From positions 1 through 64,000 of the forward strand of contig MABC01000089.1 in NCBI GenBank assembly GCA_002162925.1: 64,000 bases of DNA, read 5' to 3'. Under the pieces are notes generated by a model. It made no database searches. It saw only the letters and a list, made by a program, of their open reading frames with translations, and was not told where the DNA came from. Source of the DNA: Thalassotalea sp. 42_200_T64 (GTDB taxonomy: Bacteria; Pseudomonadota; Gammaproteobacteria; Enterobacterales; Alteromonadaceae). Shown in pieces: positions 63,379-64,000 of the stretch. The position numbers were made by a program, and so were the translations under genes. Numbering within the stretch: position 1 is the first letter of the stretch; each line of letters starts with the position of its first letter.

Positions 63379-64000
63379 ATGCGATTACTTCTCCTCCTCA
63401 CCGTTTTGTTTATTGCGGGCTGTAATAGTTCTAAAACCACAGAGCAGTTAATCAGCGAGGCCAAAACGGCAATGGCAAACCGGGATTATAAGGTGGCCAT
63501 CATCATCCTGAAAAATTCTGTGGCGCAGACGCCAGATTCGATTGATTCCAGATATTTGCTCGGTAAATCGTATCTGCTAACCGGCCAATTTTCGGGTGCT
63601 AACAAGGAACTGGCAAGGGCCTACGAATTAGGTGGAGACAGTAACGTAATTTTCCCGTTATTAATCAGGACTAAACTACACTTAGCTGATTTTGATGCCA
63701 TCGACACCTACTTGCAAAACGACTGGCTGAAACCGCAGACCCTGATGGAATTAAACTACCTTGCTGGCATTGGCCTGACCATGATGGGTCAAGCAACACG
63801 TGGGATTTTGTTAGTTAATAACGTTCTGGCGCTTGAGCAAAGTGACAATTTTTATTTTCAATTATCCAAAGCCTTCATCGCGGCAAAAAATGATCAGTTA
63901 GAAGAGGCGATTGCATTAACGGCATTATTGAGTAAAAACGATAATGAATTTAATGATGGGTTATTGTTAAATGCTAACTTGAATGCGCTGGCAACGCATA
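63379..64000 (+). CDS. Second PrsT-like TPR lipoprotein, cut by the window end
   Basis: At least 207 codons, open at the end of the window. ATG 63379 follows AAGGAAG. Signal peptide MRLLLLLTVLFIAGC with lipobox IAGC, then NSSKTTEQLISEAKTAMANR, DYKVAIIILKNSVAQTPDS and YLLGKSYLLTGQFSGANKEL. It is clearly homologous to the PrsT gene just upstream (same order of repeats, KNDQLEEAIALTALLSKNDNEFNDGLLL against its counterpart), but diverged, so it is an old tandem duplication. The C-terminal part is not visible. Confidence 0.88.
   Translation, partial: MRLLLLLTVLFIAGCNSSKTTEQLISEAKTAMANRDYKVAIIILKNSVAQTPDSIDSRYLLGKSYLLTGQFSGANKELARAYELGGDSNVIFPLLIRTKLHLADFDAIDTYLQNDWLKPQTLMELNYLAGIGLTMMGQATRGILLVNNVLALEQSDNFYFQLSKAFIAAKNDQLEEAIALTALLSKNDNEFNDGLLLNANLNALATH

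Noticed and set aside
1-64000. CRISPR arrays, rRNA genes or riboswitches
   Set aside because: I saw no array of spaced direct repeats, no rRNA segments and no riboswitch-like leader. The only strongly periodic DNA is the coding PTPEPE array.

Overview
The window looks like chromosomal DNA of an AT-rich marine gammaproteobacterium, most likely Alteromonadales and close to Colwellia or Thalassotalea. This rests on codon and base use, gene styles, and a complete exosortase A (XrtA)/PEP-CTERM exopolysaccharide locus. No 16S or other species marker is present, so the genus is inference.

Left part, about 1-13150: an accessory (defence) island ending at a tRNA-Arg(CCG) gene with a truncated tRNA copy beside it. 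In order it holds: (a) the remnant of an IS21-type transposase followed by an IstB-like gene, a DnaG/TOPRIM-like gene and a tyrosine recombinase, several of which have lost key catalytic residues while staying open; (b) a Gabija-like pair, an OLD-family ATPase/TOPRIM nuclease overlapping a compact UvrD-like helicase; (c) an orphan Rhs C-terminal toxin with a candidate immunity gene; (d) a compact four-gene operon of a membrane protein, a ComEC-like metallo-beta-lactamase fold protein, an E2-E1 ubiquitin-ligase-like fusion and a JAMM/JAB peptidase. This last operon has no visible cyclase or ubiquitin-like protein and is the strongest candidate for a little-described system.

Right part, about 13359-64000: the XrtA locus. 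PrsK and PrsR form a sigma-54-type two-component system. A minus-strand operon (22590 to 16856) encodes the export lipoprotein, chain-length protein, tyrosine autokinase, beta-barrel-like protein and ATPase. A long plus-strand operon (from about 22788) encodes the initiating sugar transferase, a deacetylase, FemAB-like and glycosyltransferase proteins, exosortase A, an amidotransferase, an AMP-binding enzyme, an O-antigen-ligase-like protein, an acyl carrier protein and two hydrolases. The usual XrtA partners (acyl-CoA ligase, PLP decarboxylase) lie at 56-59 kb, separated by an inserted block. That block holds a low-molecular-weight phosphatase, a deacetylase-like protein, an ATP-grasp enzyme, two tandem giant HzsA-like di-haem proteins with different C-termini, and a fused UDP-GlcNAc 2-epimerase/UDP-ManNAc dehydrogenase.

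The locus ends with a PEP-CTERM protein preceded by a near-consensus sigma-54 promoter, and two tandem PrsT-like TPR lipoproteins, the second cut by the window end. The picture is coherent: PrsK/PrsR with RpoN switches on a PEP-CTERM substrate, exosortase A sorts it, and the polysaccharide machinery builds the exopolymer with which it works. A small hairpin repeat based on CTAGGGTCTGTTGATC occurs three times in the locus and marks likely rearrangement points.
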